DNA of 64,000 bases from Bradyrhizobium sp. CCBAU 51765 (lineage in GTDB: Bacteria > Pseudomonadota > Alphaproteobacteria > Rhizobiales > Xanthobacteraceae): contig NZ_CP030038.1 in the NCBI RefSeq assembly GCF_015291725.1, positions 372,001 through 436,000 of the forward strand, in the 5' to 3' direction. This document shows positions 1 to 8,633 of the stretch, piece after piece (position 1 is the stretch's first letter; each line of letters starts with the position of its first letter). The notes under the pieces are model-generated. The model had not been told where the DNA came from, searched no databases, and saw nothing but the letters and a program-made list of their open reading frames with translations. The position numbers and the translations under genes were made by a program.

Positions 1-112
1 TCACCTCGTGCACCAGGTGGCGGTCGATGTAGAGCAGGCAGGTGCCGTCCTCGGCTTCGTGCACCAGATGGTCGTTCCAGATCTTGTCGTACAATGTGGT
101 CGGCTTGGACAT
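1..112 (-). CDS. leuC: 3-isopropylmalate dehydratase large subunit, N-terminal fragment (window edge)
   Basis: Only the first 37 codons are inside the window; the rest lies to the left. The translated start ([17 protein letters not shown], followed by a segment with [17 protein letters not shown]) is the conserved N-terminus of LeuC, the [4Fe-4S] aconitase-family subunit that isomerises 2- to 3-isopropylmalate in leucine synthesis. The Leu-Tyr-Ile-Asp-Arg-His segment is strongly conserved in this family. The gene sits downstream of rplS on the same strand but is separated from it by about 470 bp holding the rplS terminator and a repeat, so it probably has its own promoter; see the palindrome at 308-320. 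Confidence 0.9.
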   Translation of the reverse strand, partial: MSKPTTLYDKIWNDHLVHEAEDGTCLLYIDRHLVHEV

Positions 113-307
113 GAGCTTAAGCTCCGGAGAATGTGTGTCGGCGATGAGCGCGGATGGCGCGCGGGCAACAAATCGTCAGCGCAGCTTTTGGGCTGCGCGC
201 GTAAGCTCTGACGTTGCCGAGGTCGCGAAGCGTCCGAAGAACCGGCCAGGCAGCCGCGAGCGATCGTCGATGACGATGCGCTGGGGGCTTACGAAGCTGG
301 TCGGATC

Positions 308-320
308 TGGAAACATTCCA
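308..320. promoter_or_regulatory. ICE-like palindrome upstream of leuC
   Basis: TGGAA-ACA-TTCCA is a perfect 5-bp inverted repeat with a 3-bp centre, the same GAA-N3-TTC geometry as the iron control element bound by Irr in Bradyrhizobium. On the minus strand it follows an AT-rich TATATATT segment that could be a -10 region. It lies about 195 bp upstream of the leuC start. The flanks differ from the ICE consensus (TGGAA rather than TAGAA), so the assignment is tentative. Confidence 0.35.
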
Positions 321-390
321 AGAATATATAGCAGGCCGAATTGGAAGCGCGAGAGGTTTCAAATGCATGGCACGCGCACCGTGTATGACC

Positions 391-490
391 CTCATCCTGA
401 GGAGCGCGCCCTTGCGCACGTCTCGAAGGATGCAGGCCCGGCCGGTGGCCTCGCCCTTCGAGACGCGCGTTCCGCGCTCCTCAGGGCGAG
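391..490. repeat. Intergenic palindromic repeat (family G)
   Basis: About 100 bp beginning CTCATCCTGAGGAGCGCG and closing CGCGCTCCTCAGGG, with internal complementary CGTCTCGAAGGATG / CCTTCGAGACGCG arms. The whole element can fold into a long imperfect hairpin. It lies between rplS and leuC, in a stretch (113-579) that has no convincing gene. Confidence 0.75.
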
Positions 491-520
491 GGACCGCCAC
501 CGTGCGCGCCACACCGGCCA

Positions 521-554
521 AAACAAAAAAGCGCGGAGCCGAGCCCCGCGCTTT
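521..554 (-). terminator. Rho-independent terminator of rplS
   Basis: On the minus strand a perfect 9-bp stem AAAGCGCGG/CCGCGCTTT with a short loop is followed by TTTTTTGTTTT. It begins about 25 bp after the rplS stop codon, a standard position. Confidence 0.9.
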
Positions 555-579
555 GGAAACTTGCCTGGTGGGGCGAAGC

Positions 580-960
580 TTACTCGCCGACGGCGGCCTG
601 GCGGTCTTGCTTCTCGACGATGCGGGCCGACTTGCCGCGGAGATTGCGGAGGTAATAGAGCTTGGCGCGACGCACCTTGCCGCGGCGCACCACCTTGATC
701 GAGTCGATCATCGGCGACATCACCGGGAACACGCGCTCGACGCCCTCGCCATAGGAGATCTTGCGAACGGTGAAGCTCTCGTTGAGGCCACCGCCGGAAC
801 GGCCGATGCAGACGCCTTCATAGGCCTGCACGCGGGTGCGGTCGCCTTCGACGACCTTCACGTTGACGATCACGGTGTCGCCGGGGCCGAATTCCGGAAT
901 GTCCTTGCCGGCGGACAGCTTGTCGAATTGCTCTTGCTCGAGCTGCTTGATCAGGTTCAT
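580..960 (-). CDS. rplS: 50S ribosomal protein L19
   Basis: Ribosomal protein bL19 of the large subunit, at the 30S-50S interface. The 126-residue product starts [15 protein letters not shown] and contains the family blocks [23 protein letters not shown] and [11 protein letters not shown], followed by the basic tail with [14 protein letters not shown]. Length is normal for alphaproteobacteria. The ATG is preceded by GGAG at 8-nt spacing, supporting the start. It is the last gene in the strand order ffh-rpsP-rimM-trmD-rplS and is closed by an intrinsic terminator. Confidence 0.97.
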   Translation of the reverse strand: MNLIKQLEQEQFDKLSAGKDIPEFGPGDTVIVNVKVVEGDRTRVQAYEGVCIGRSGGGLNESFTVRKISYGEGVERVFPVMSPMIDSIKVVRRGKVRRAKLYYLRNLRGKSARIVEKQDRQAAVGE

Positions 961-1069
961 GGGTAAATCTCCATCGGCGCGCCCAGCCTTTCAAACGGGG
1001 GCTGCGCGAAATTCGTCTATCCAGCCATTGCGGATGTGGCCGCTGCTATAAGGCAAGCCGGAGCGTTTG

Positions 1070-1825
1070 TCACCCGTCTGTCTTGCTTTTTGGCGTTTTT
1101 TGGCGCCCGGCCCGATTCGGGACGGGGGTCGGCACTTGCGCCCACAAATCCGGCCGCCGGGCCGCCGTCAGGGCCTCCGATTGCGCCCGCCGCCAGCCTG
1201 CAACCTTGGCATGGTCGCCCGAGGTCAGGATTTCCGGGATCGGGACCCCCTCGAACAGCTGCGGGCGGGTGTATTGGGGGTATTCGAGCAGCCCGTCCGA
1301 AAAGCTTTCTTCGGTTCCCGAGGCCTCCTTGCCCATCACCCCCGGCAGGAGCCGGACACAGGCGTCGATCAGGGCCAGGGCCGCGATCTCACCCCCGGAC
1401 AGGACGTAGTCGCCGATCGAGATCTCCTCGAGGCCCCGTCCGTCGATCACCCGCTGGTCCACCCCCTCGAATCGCCCGCAGACGATCAGGGGGCCGGGGC
1501 CCTTGGCGAGTTCGACGACACGGGCCTGAGTCAGTGGCCGACCCCGCGGGCTCATGAGCAGGCGGGGTCGCTCAGGGCCGCTCGCGGCCGCGTCGATTGC
1601 GGCAGCCAGAACGTCCGCGCGCAGCACCATGCCCGGGCCGCCGCCGGCCGGGGTGTCGTCGACGCTGCGGTGGCGGTCGGTGGCGGAGGCGCGGATGTCG
1701 CGCGCCTCGAGCTGCCAGAGCCCGGAGGCCAGCGCCCGGCCGGCCAGGCTCACGCCGAGCGGCCCCGGAAACATCTCCGGAAACAGCGTCAGCACGGTCG
1801 TGCGCCAGGGTGAGGGGTTGGTCAT
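1070..1825 (-). CDS. trmD: tRNA (guanine(37)-N1)-methyltransferase
   Basis: SPOUT-class enzyme that uses SAM to make m1G37 next to the anticodon and prevent +1 frameshifting. Seen: the GGGPGMVLR block near residues 61-69, [13 protein letters not shown] near 116-128, and the trefoil-knot region [18 protein letters not shown] near 137-154. The ATG at 1825 gives a normal-length 251-residue protein beginning [20 protein letters not shown]; an in-frame TTG six codons upstream is less likely. It follows rimM, separated only by part of a repeat element. Confidence 0.96.
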   Translation of the reverse strand: MTNPSPWRTTVLTLFPEMFPGPLGVSLAGRALASGLWQLEARDIRASATDRHRSVDDTPAGGGPGMVLRADVLAAAIDAAASGPERPRLLMSPRGRPLTQARVVELAKGPGPLIVCGRFEGVDQRVIDGRGLEEISIGDYVLSGGEIAALALIDACVRLLPGVMGKEASGTEESFSDGLLEYPQYTRPQLFEGVPIPEILTSGDHAKVAGWRRAQSEALTAARRPDLWAQVPTPVPNRAGRQKTPKSKTDG

Positions 1826-1841
1826 TGCAGTCAGCTTAACC

Positions 1842-1890
1842 AAAAACCACAGCCTGTGGTTATGGATCCCCGCTTTCGCGGGGACGACCT
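1842..1890. repeat. REP-like palindrome overlapping the 3' end of rimM
   Basis: Contains two nested palindromes, ACCACAGNCTGTGGT-like (about 1846-1860) and CCCCGCTTTCGCGGGG (about 1868-1883). On the minus strand the element reads through the last codons and stop of rimM. A partly matching stretch (GACGA-CTGGCGAGAGA-CCTCGT) recurs near 46533-46556. Confidence 0.6.
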
Positions 1891-2420
1891 GGCGAGAGAG
1901 CCTCGTCGTCGCTCTCCTCGCCCTCGATTTCCTGCGGCAGTGCGATCACCACGCGCCCGCCGGCGAGATCGACTTCCGGCACCACCGCATTGGAAAACGG
2001 CAGCAGCAGCGTCGGGCCCTTGGGCGGCGCGATCTCGATGATGTCGCCGGCGCCGAAATTCTGGATCGCGACGACGCGGCCGAGCGGCGCGCCGTCCGTG
2101 GTGACGGCGGCGAGACCGATCAGGTCGGTGTGGTAATATTCGTCCGCGTCGGTCGCGGGCAGCTTGTCGCGCGGAACGTAGAGCTCGATGCCGTTGAGGC
2201 GCTCGGCCTCATCGCGGGTCGTGACGCCCTTGAACGTCGCGACCAGATGATCCTTGGCCTCGCGCGCCGTCGCAACCTCGAACTGGCGCTTGCCGTCCTT
2301 GGACAGCAGCGGACCGTACCGCCTGACGGCGAAGGGATCTTCGGTGAAGGTCCACAGCTTGACCGCACCGCGCACACCATGCGCGGCGCCGATCCGCGCG
2401 ACGCAGACCAGCGCCGACAT
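1860..2420 (-). CDS. rimM: Ribosome maturation factor RimM
   Basis: Assembly factor that binds S19 and helps mature the 16S 3' domain of the 30S subunit. The 186-residue product has the N-terminal RimM beta-barrel ([21 protein letters not shown] at about 5-25, with the GxxGVRG loop) and the C-terminal PRC-barrel-like half ([16 protein letters not shown] near 92-107; FGAGDIIEI near 121-129). The acidic EGEESDDEA stretch is followed by a tail ending PRESGDP that is encoded by a repeat element, so the last dozen or so residues look acquired rather than family-conserved. It starts 9 bp after the rpsP stop, in the rpsP-rimM-trmD-rplS operon. Confidence 0.95.
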   Translation of the reverse strand: MSALVCVARIGAAHGVRGAVKLWTFTEDPFAVRRYGPLLSKDGKRQFEVATAREAKDHLVATFKGVTTRDEAERLNGIELYVPRDKLPATDADEYYHTDLIGLAAVTTDGAPLGRVVAIQNFGAGDIIEIAPPKGPTLLLPFSNAVVPEVDLAGGRVVIALPQEIEGEESDDEALSPGRPRESGDP

Positions 2421-2429
2421 GATCTGGCC

Positions 2430-2762
2430 TTAGCTCTTGGCCGCGGCTTCGGCCTGCGCCTTGCGCTCCTTGCGCGGCACGGCCTTCTCCGGGTTGTTGC
2501 GCGCTTCGCGCTTCTTGACGCCGGCAGCGTCGAGGAAACGCGCCACGCGGTCGGACGGCTGCGCGCCCTTGGCGAGCCAGGCCTTCACCTTCTCCATGTC
2601 GAGCTTGAGGCGGGTCTCGTTGTCCTTCGGCAGCAGCGGGTTGAAATGACCGAGACGCTCGATGAAGCGGCCATCGCGCGGAAAGCGCGAGTCGGCGACG
2701 ACGACGTGATAGACGGGACGCTTCTTGGTGCCTGCGCGGGCGAGGCGGATAACGACGGACAT
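2430..2762 (-). CDS. rpsP: 30S ribosomal protein S16
   Basis: Small-subunit protein bS16. The 110-residue product begins [20 protein letters not shown] and has the conserved [22 protein letters not shown] segment, then a Lys/Ala-rich C-terminal extension ([18 protein letters not shown]) common in Rhizobiales. The ATG is preceded by GGAGAA at good spacing. It heads the short rpsP-rimM-trmD-rplS series and lies 86 bp downstream of ffh. Confidence 0.97.
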   Translation of the reverse strand: MSVVIRLARAGTKKRPVYHVVVADSRFPRDGRFIERLGHFNPLLPKDNETRLKLDMEKVKAWLAKGAQPSDRVARFLDAAGVKKREARNNPEKAVPRKERKAQAEAAAKS

Positions 2763-2848
2763 TCAGTTCTCCTTCAAAGTACAGTTTGTTCGGTTGATTG
2801 ATACTTTCGCGTTGCGCGGGACCGGTGCGGTCCCCCGCGACGAATTCC

Positions 2849-4396
2849 TCATTTCTTCTTGCCGGGAAAACCGCCGAGGCCCGGCAGCGTCGGCTTGCCG
2901 CTCAGCCCGGTCAGTCCGGGAAGGTTGGGCAGGCCTTGGCGAAGCCCAGCCGGCAGATCCTTCGGCAGGTTCGGCAGGCCCTGTCCTCCGCCGCTCTGCA
3001 TCTTCTCCTGCAGCGCCTTCATCTCTTCGGGCGAGGGCATCTTCATGCCGCCGCCAAAGCCCATGGCCTGGGCGATGCCGGCGAGCGGGCCGCGCTTGCC
3101 CGAGCCCATGGCCTTCATCATGTCGGCCATGTTCCGGTGCATCTTGAGCAGCTTGTTCACTTGCTCGACGCTCTGGCCGCTGCCGGCGGCGATGCGCTTC
3201 TTGCGGCTGGCCTTCAGCAGGTCCGGATGACGGCGCTCGTCGCGCGTCATGGAATCGATCACCGCGACCTGGCGCTTCAGGATCTTGTCGTCGATGCCGG
3301 CGGCCGCGATCTGGTTCTTCATCTTGGAGATGCCGGGCATCATGCCCATCAGGCCGCTGATGCCGCCCATGTTCGCCATCTGCAGCAGCTGCTCGCGCAT
3401 GTCGTTGAGGTCGAACTGGCCCTTGCGCATGCGCTCGGCGGTCCGCGCGGCCTTTTCGGCGTCGATGTTGGCGGCAGCGCGCTCGACCAGCGACACCACG
3501 TCGCCCATGCCGAGGATGCGGCCGGCGATACGATCGGGATGGAAATCCTCCAGCGCGTCGGTCTTTTCGCCGGTGCCGAGCAGCTTGATCGGCTTGCCGG
3601 TGACCGCGCGCATCGACAGCGCGGCGCCGCCGCGGCCGTCGCCGTCGACGCGGGTCAGCACGATGCCGGTGAGGCCGACGCGCTGGTCGAACGAGCGCGC
3701 GAGATTCACGGCGTCCTGGCCGGTGAGAGAGTCGGCGACGAGCAGCACTTCATGCGGATTGGCCGCGGCTTTGATCGCAGCCGCCTCCGCCATCATCTCT
3801 TCGTCGAGCGTGGTGCGGCCCGCAGTGTCGAGCAGCACGACGTCGTAGCCGCCGAGCTTGCCGGCCTCCAGCGCACGCTTGGCGATCTGCGGCGGCTGCT
3901 GGCCTGCAACGATCGGCAGGGTCGGAATGTCGAGGTCGCGGCCGAGCACGGCGAGCTGCTCCATCGCCGCCGGGCGATAGACGTCGAGCGAGGCCATCAG
4001 CACCTTGCGCTTGTCGCGCTGGACCAGGCGGCGGGCGAGCTTTGCGGTGGTGGTGGTCTTGCCGGAGCCTTGCAGGCCGACCATCATGATCGGCACCGGC
4101 GGCACGGAATTGACGTCGATGGTCTGGCCTTCGGCGCCGAGCGTGTTGATCAGCTCGTCATGGACGATCTTGACCACCATCTGGCCGGGGGTGACCGACT
4201 TGACGACGGTGGCGCCGATCGCCTGCTCGCGGACGCGCTCGGTGAAGCTGCGGACCACCTCGAGTGCGACGTCGGCCTCCAGCAGCGCGCGGCGCACCTC
4301 GCGCATCGCGGCGTCGACGTCCTTTTCGGTCAGCGCGCCGCGCCCTGTCAGACGATCGAGAATGCCGCCAAGCCGTTCCGACAGATTGTCGAACAA
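2849..4396 (-). CDS. ffh: Signal recognition particle protein Ffh (SRP54)
   Basis: GTPase subunit of SRP; with 4.5S RNA it binds signal sequences on ribosomes and docks to FtsY (also in this window, at 12163). The 515-residue protein has the N domain (about 1-95), G domain with GLQGSGKTTT at about 107-116, DVYRPAAMEQL, DTAGR and TRVDGDGRGG motifs, then a Met-rich M domain and a Gly/Pro-rich tail ending in KKK. The conserved beginning FDNLSERLGGILDRL is preceded in frame by TTG at 4396, with AAAGGAC about 8 nt upstream, so a TTG start is chosen. The reading frame continues upstream only into a repeat element. Confidence 0.95.
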   Translation of the reverse strand: MFDNLSERLGGILDRLTGRGALTEKDVDAAMREVRRALLEADVALEVVRSFTERVREQAIGATVVKSVTPGQMVVKIVHDELINTLGAEGQTIDVNSVPPVPIMMVGLQGSGKTTTTAKLARRLVQRDKRKVLMASLDVYRPAAMEQLAVLGRDLDIPTLPIVAGQQPPQIAKRALEAGKLGGYDVVLLDTAGRTTLDEEMMAEAAAIKAAANPHEVLLVADSLTGQDAVNLARSFDQRVGLTGIVLTRVDGDGRGGAALSMRAVTGKPIKLLGTGEKTDALEDFHPDRIAGRILGMGDVVSLVERAAANIDAEKAARTAERMRKGQFDLNDMREQLLQMANMGGISGLMGMMPGISKMKNQIAAAGIDDKILKRQVAVIDSMTRDERRHPDLLKASRKKRIAAGSGQSVEQVNKLLKMHRNMADMMKAMGSGKRGPLAGIAQAMGFGGGMKMPSPEEMKALQEKMQSGGGQGLPNLPKDLPAGLRQGLPNLPGLTGLSGKPTLPGLGGFPGKKK

Positions 4397-4444
4397 TGCC
4401 GTTGTCCTTTGTCCTGCTCGCGCAGGGTTGCCGCGTTCACCGCT

Positions 4445-4564
4445 GTCATGCCCCGCGAAGGCGGGGCATCCAGTACGCCGCGGCTTCTCGGCTCTAGCCG
4501 AGACGCCTCTGGAATACTGGATCCCCCGCCCCAGTGCGCTATCGCGCACAAGGCGGGGGATGAC
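4445..4564. repeat. Intergenic palindromic repeat (family B)
   Basis: Begins GTCATGCCCCGCGAAGGCGG and ends GGCGGGGGATGAC, with internal CATCCAGTACGC and GAATACTGGATC arms. Similar copies occur at 13743-13843 and 37013-37130. It sits in the leader region of ffh. Confidence 0.8.
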
Positions 4565-4933
4565 CACTTCCTTGGGCAAGCGATCTTCCAAACACCTTTG
4601 CGCCCGAGGGCGCACAGCGCTGTCGGGCGTTAACCTCTGGCCTCCAGGGCCAGTCGGCGGGTCGAAAAGAAAGCCTTTCCGAGAAAGTGGCGGGGTTAAA
4701 CGCCGCTCCCGCCCAAAAGTCAAGGAAAGTTAGGGTGCCGGGGCGCCCTTGATAAGACAAGGTACTGAAAATGTGACCTTTTTGGCCATGGGTTCCTTTT
4801 CTGCCAGCCCCGCCCATATAGCCGGTGATGTCTTACCGCCCGACTATCCCCACGAGCCTGCCGGTCACCCGACTTTTGGGGCCGCTCGCCGGTGCCGGTG
4901 CCCTGGTCGGCGTCCTCGCGCTGGATCTTCCGC

Positions 4934-5914
4934 ATGAAACCCTATGACGGCCCCGCCTCCGACCATTTCAACGGCCTGCACTTCTTCGATCCGGACGGGG
5001 CGCCGCCGAAATCGCTTCGCGAGGTGCTGCGCTGGCAATTCGGCGGCGGACGGCAGCGCGCGAAATGGCCGGAGTGGGCGCCGAGCCCGCATGCCGACAT
5101 CCCACCGGAGCGCATCGACGGCGACAAAGTGCGGCTCTCCTTCGTCGGCCACGCCAGCTGGCTGATCCAGGCCGGCGGCCTCAACATCCTGGTCGATCCG
5201 GTCTGGTCGATGCGGGTCTCCCCGGTCGCCTGGGCCGGGCCGAAGCGACACAACGATCCCGGCATTGCCTTCGAGAAGCTGCCGAAGATCGATGTCGTGC
5301 TGGTCTCGCACGGGCATTACGATCATCTTGATATCGCGACGCTGTCGCGGCTCACCAAGAATTTCGCCCCGCGCGTCGTCACCCCGCTCGGCAACGACGT
5401 CACGATGCGCAGCCGGGATTCCACGATCAAGGTAGAGGCCTTCGACTGGCACGACCGCGTCGAGCTCGGCGGCGGCATCGCCGTGCATCTGGTGCCGACC
5501 CGGCACTGGACGGCGCGCGGCATGTTCGATCGCAACAAGGCGCTGTGGGCGAGCTTCGTGCTGGAGACGCCGGCCGGCCGGGTCTACGTCGTTTGCGATT
5601 CCGGCTATGGTGACGGCCGGCACTTCCGCCGCGTCGCCGACAAGCACGGGCCACTGCGCCTCGCGATCCTTCCGATCGGCGCCTACGAGCCGCGCTGGTT
5701 CATGCGCGACCAGCACATGAACCCGGAAGATGCGGTGAAGGCGTTGCTCGACTGCGGTGCCGAGCAAGCGCTCGGGCACCATCACGGCACGTTCCAACTG
5801 ACGGATGAAGCGATCGACGCGCCGGCGAAAGCCTTGGTCGAAGCGCTCGATGCCGCGAAGATTCCGCAGGAGCGGTTCGTGGCGATGAAGCCTGGGCAGG
5901 TGGTGGAGATTTAG
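4934..5914 (+). CDS. MBL-fold metallo-hydrolase (NAPE-PLD/UlaG-like)
   Basis: Metallo-beta-lactamase-fold hydrolase of the class that includes NAPE-type phospholipase D and RomA/UlaG-like proteins; the substrate cannot be told from sequence. The SHGHYDHLDI motif near residues 125-134 supplies the HxHxDH metal ligands, preceded by FVGHASWLIQAGGLNILVDPVWS near 70-92; later ligands are expected in PTRHW and HHHGTFQL. From the ATG at 4934 the product is 326 residues. A GTG 14 codons upstream is possible. The overlapping frame upstream (4828-4947) could encode a membrane-anchor-like leader out of frame, so the true N-terminus is uncertain. Confidence 0.85.
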   Translation: MKPYDGPASDHFNGLHFFDPDGAPPKSLREVLRWQFGGGRQRAKWPEWAPSPHADIPPERIDGDKVRLSFVGHASWLIQAGGLNILVDPVWSMRVSPVAWAGPKRHNDPGIAFEKLPKIDVVLVSHGHYDHLDIATLSRLTKNFAPRVVTPLGNDVTMRSRDSTIKVEAFDWHDRVELGGGIAVHLVPTRHWTARGMFDRNKALWASFVLETPAGRVYVVCDSGYGDGRHFRRVADKHGPLRLAILPIGAYEPRWFMRDQHMNPEDAVKALLDCGAEQALGHHHGTFQLTDEAIDAPAKALVEALDAAKIPQERFVAMKPGQVVEI

Positions 5915-5930
5915 CTCTCCACACGCACTG

Positions 5931-6070
5931 CTCGTGCCCTGGACGCAGCGCAGCACGTCAGTGATGCGTTGCTGAGCCGGGGCCCATGTCGCTGCATTGT
6001 ATCGTATTGCTGCTTGGGTCCCGGCTCTGCGCAGCGTCACTGCGTGGCGCAGCGCGTCCGGGACACGAGA
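5931..6070. repeat. Intergenic palindromic repeat (family F)
   Basis: Runs from CTCGTGCCCTGGACGCAGCG to GCGTCCGGGACACGAGA, with an internal GAGCCGGGGCCC / GGGTCCCGGCTC pair. The layout matches the copy at 28519-28625. It fills the space between the MBL gene and the convergent SIMPL gene. Confidence 0.7.
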
Positions 6071-6071
6071 C

Positions 6072-6776
6072 CTACTGCCCGGGCTTGATCGCCCAGCTCA
6101 CATTCACCGTCACCGACAGCGTCTCCTCGCCGGGTGCCACAGCGGCCTGCGGTGCTGCGGCCATTGGCGCTGCCATGCGGCCCTTGAACAGCGGCACCGG
6201 GCCGCCGCCCTCGGTCACGCTGAGCGGCGCGCCCAGCGTGACGCCGGCGGCCTTGGCATAGACCTCTGCCTTGCGTCGTGCATCGGCGATCGCCTGCTCG
6301 CGTGCACCGTCGAGCAGCTTTGACGCCTGCGTCACCTCGAACGAGATATTGCCGATATCGTTGGCACCGGCGCTGACCAGCGTGTCGATGACGCCGGCGA
6401 CCTTGGTCACGTCGCGAATCTTCACGGTGACGCGGTTGCTCGCGCGGAAGCCGACCACGGGCGAGGCGCCGGTGGATTTGTTCTGGCCGTATTGCGGCTG
6501 CAGCGACAAGCGCGATGTCTGGTAGTCCTTCTCGGCGATCCCTGCGCCCTTCAGCGCCAGCAGCACCTTGCCCATCGCGGCGTTGTTGGCGTCAGCAGCT
6601 TCCTTCGCCGTCTTGGCATCGTTGGCGACGCCGGCATCGATCTGCGCGAGATCGGGGGCTGCGGAAATCGTGGCTTCGCCGCTCACCGAAATGGCGGACG
6701 GAAAATCATCGGCGCGCGCGGGCGCCGTCAGCAGTGCGGTGGCGAAAACGGCGGCGAGCAGGGCAGGCTTTTTCAT
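6072..6776 (-). CDS. Exported SIMPL-domain (DUF541) protein
   Basis: Family of periplasmic or outer-membrane-associated proteins (E. coli YggE type) linked to oxidative-stress tolerance in some bacteria; the molecular function is unknown. The 234-residue product has a signal peptide ending near PARA-DD (residues about 1-22), then the SIMPL domain starting ISVSGEATISAAPDLAQIDAGV, with YQTSRLSLQPQY and AIADARRKAEVYAKAAGV blocks and the terminal LSVTVNVSWAI strand. The ATG at 6776 is 5 bp after the upstream gene's stop, so the two are probably co-transcribed and translationally coupled. Confidence 0.88.
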   Translation of the reverse strand: MKKPALLAAVFATALLTAPARADDFPSAISVSGEATISAAPDLAQIDAGVANDAKTAKEAADANNAAMGKVLLALKGAGIAEKDYQTSRLSLQPQYGQNKSTGASPVVGFRASNRVTVKIRDVTKVAGVIDTLVSAGANDIGNISFEVTQASKLLDGAREQAIADARRKAEVYAKAAGVTLGAPLSVTEGGGPVPLFKGRMAAPMAAAPQAAVAPGEETLSVTVNVSWAIKPGQ

Positions 6777-6781
6777 GGGTC

Positions 6782-7510
6782 TCACTTCAGCGGCACGAAA
6801 ACATTGATCACGAGCTTGTCCTCGGCCGTCTTCAGGGGATCGGTGAGGTACTCCTCGATGAAGGTGTCCTTGGCTTCCAGCTTCTTGTCGTCGAGGTGAT
6901 TGGTGATCGCCTCATAGGTGTTGTCCATGTTGTCGTAGGAGCCGCGATGGACGAATTTCAGGGCTTTGCCCTCCGGCGATTTGCCGATGCTCATGTCCTT
7001 GGACAAGTTCTTCGGATCCTGGTCGACCGGGATCTCGGCAAGGAAGGTGAAGCCGGTGTCGTCGGTCGAAGTGTAGACGATCATCGCATTGCCGGCCGGC
7101 TTGATGCCCTGCTTGTCCAGCAGCGTATTGAGGGCCTTGAAGGCGTCGATCAGCGTGTCGAAGGCCGAGTCCCAATTGGCAGTGCCCTTGACCATCACGA
7201 CCTTCCTGGGCTCGAGCGTGGTCTCGAGGCCGAAGGGATCGGCGGTCTGTACCGGGGCGGGCGTCGCGGCGGCCGCCGGGGCTGGGGCCGTCGGGGCGGG
7301 GGACGGTGAAGCGCTGGCCGCCGGCGACGGGCCTGCCGCCGGAGCTGGCGAAGCGCTTGCGGCTGGGGCGGGTGCGGCCGACGGCGCAGGCGAGGGGCTT
7401 GCCGACGCGGCCGGTGCCGGGCCGGGTGTCTGTGCCGGAGCTCCGGACAGGCCAATCGACATGGCCGCCGGGATCAGCGCGGCCAGAGCGAGACGACGGA
7501 AACTGGTCAT
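6782..7510 (-). CDS. Exported GyrI-like domain protein with Pro/Ala/Ser-rich linker
   Basis: The 242-residue product has a signal peptide (MTSFRRLALAALIPAAMSIG, cleavage near 25-27), then about 60 residues made almost only of Ala, Pro and Ser, then a globular domain of about 150 residues resembling the GyrI/effector-binding fold (VMVKGTANWDSAFDTLIDAF; FTFLAEIPVD; ALKFVHRGSYDNMDNTYEAI). Cytosolic relatives bind small molecules; here the domain would be periplasmic on a flexible tether, and the ligand is unknown. The ATG at 7510 has GGAGAA upstream. It shares a transcript with the SIMPL gene. Confidence 0.75.
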   Translation of the reverse strand: MTSFRRLALAALIPAAMSIGLSGAPAQTPGPAPAASASPSPAPSAAPAPAASASPAPAAGPSPAASASPSPAPTAPAPAAAATPAPVQTADPFGLETTLEPRKVVMVKGTANWDSAFDTLIDAFKALNTLLDKQGIKPAGNAMIVYTSTDDTGFTFLAEIPVDQDPKNLSKDMSIGKSPEGKALKFVHRGSYDNMDNTYEAITNHLDDKKLEAKDTFIEEYLTDPLKTAEDKLVINVFVPLK

Positions 7511-7757
7511 TCTATTCTCCCCAAGGCCTGGATCCACCAAGGCCCAAATTCATCAAGGCCTTACCCACCAAGGCCTCAACCTGGCCGCGCGTCCCGGCTC
7601 GCGCGAACCGCGCCGTTCTAACACGCGGGCGCCGAATTCGTCCCATGACAGATGCGTCATGGCAGGCACCTTGGCCGATGTCCTGGCTCGCGGCCGCAAA
7701 TCACTGGCCAAGCCGGCAAGGATCGCCATATAAGGCGGGCGAAATTCGGGAATTTTC

Positions 7758-8633
7758 ATGAGCGCGCTGGCCAACCACGCATTTGCCAAGATGAACGGCA
7801 TCGGCAACGAGATCGTCGTTGTCGACATGCGCGATTCCGCGGGGCCGGTCACGCCGGACGATGCGCGGGCGGTGGCGTCTGCGCAAGGCGGCATCGCCTA
7901 TGATCAGCTCATGGTGCTGCAGAAGCCGCGGCTGGACGGTACCGAAGCCTTCATCCGCATCTACAACAATGACGGCTCGGAGGCCGGCGCCTGCGGCAAC
8001 GGCATGCGCTGCGTGGTGCGCCGCATCTTCGAGAAGACCGGGCAGACCAATGCGACCTTCGAAACGGCCGCCGGCCTGCTCAATGCCTGGCAGGGCCCAG
8101 CGGCCGATCTCTACACCGTGGATATGGGTGTGCCGAAGTTCGGCTGGCAGGACATCCCGCTGGCGGAAGAGTTTCGCGACACCCGCTACATCGAATTGCA
8201 GATCGGGCCGATCGACAATCCGATCCTGCATTCGCCCTCCGTGGTGAGCATGGGCAATCCGCATGCGGTGTTCTGGGTCGAGGACGTCGACGCCTATGAT
8301 CTCGGCCGCTTCGGCCCATTGCTGGAAAACCATCCGATCTTCCCCGAGCGCGCCAACATCACGCTCGCCCATATCGTCGATGACAAGCACATCACGATCC
8401 GCACCTGGGAACGCGGTGCCGGCCTGACCAGGGCGTGCGGGTCGGCGGCTTGCGCCACGGCCGTCGCCGCGGCGCGGCTGAAGCGCGCCGAGCGCAAGGT
8501 CGAGATCACGCTGCCCGGCGGCAAGCTCGGCATCGAATGGCGCGAGCGCGACGATCACGTGCTGATGACCGGCACGGCGACCTTCGAATATGAGGGCCGT
8601 TTCGATCCGGCGCTGTTCGCGCCCGTCGCGTGA
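7758..8633 (+). CDS. dapF: Diaminopimelate epimerase
   Basis: PLP-independent racemase converting LL- to meso-diaminopimelate for lysine and peptidoglycan synthesis. The 291-residue protein shows [15 protein letters not shown] near the start, the first catalytic Cys in [11 protein letters not shown] (about residues 72-82) and the second in [15 protein letters not shown] (about 225-239), plus the [11 protein letters not shown] block. GGGAA precedes the ATG. Its stop overlaps the start of mtaB by one base, a conserved dapF-mtaB pairing in Rhizobiales. Confidence 0.97.
   Translation: MSALANHAFAKMNGIGNEIVVVDMRDSAGPVTPDDARAVASAQGGIAYDQLMVLQKPRLDGTEAFIRIYNNDGSEAGACGNGMRCVVRRIFEKTGQTNATFETAAGLLNAWQGPAADLYTVDMGVPKFGWQDIPLAEEFRDTRYIELQIGPIDNPILHSPSVVSMGNPHAVFWVEDVDAYDLGRFGPLLENHPIFPERANITLAHIVDDKHITIRTWERGAGLTRACGSAACATAVAAARLKRAERKVEITLPGGKLGIEWRERDDHVLMTGTATFEYEGRFDPALFAPVA

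Noticed and set aside
42..698. Plus-strand frame across leuC start, spacer and rplS
   Set aside because: Composition is Arg/Pro-rich, crosses a repeat and a terminator, and antisense to two conserved genes.
7195..7455. Small frames in the Pro/Ala-rich coding stretch
   Set aside because: They are shadows of the repetitive GC-rich linker in the GyrI-like gene.
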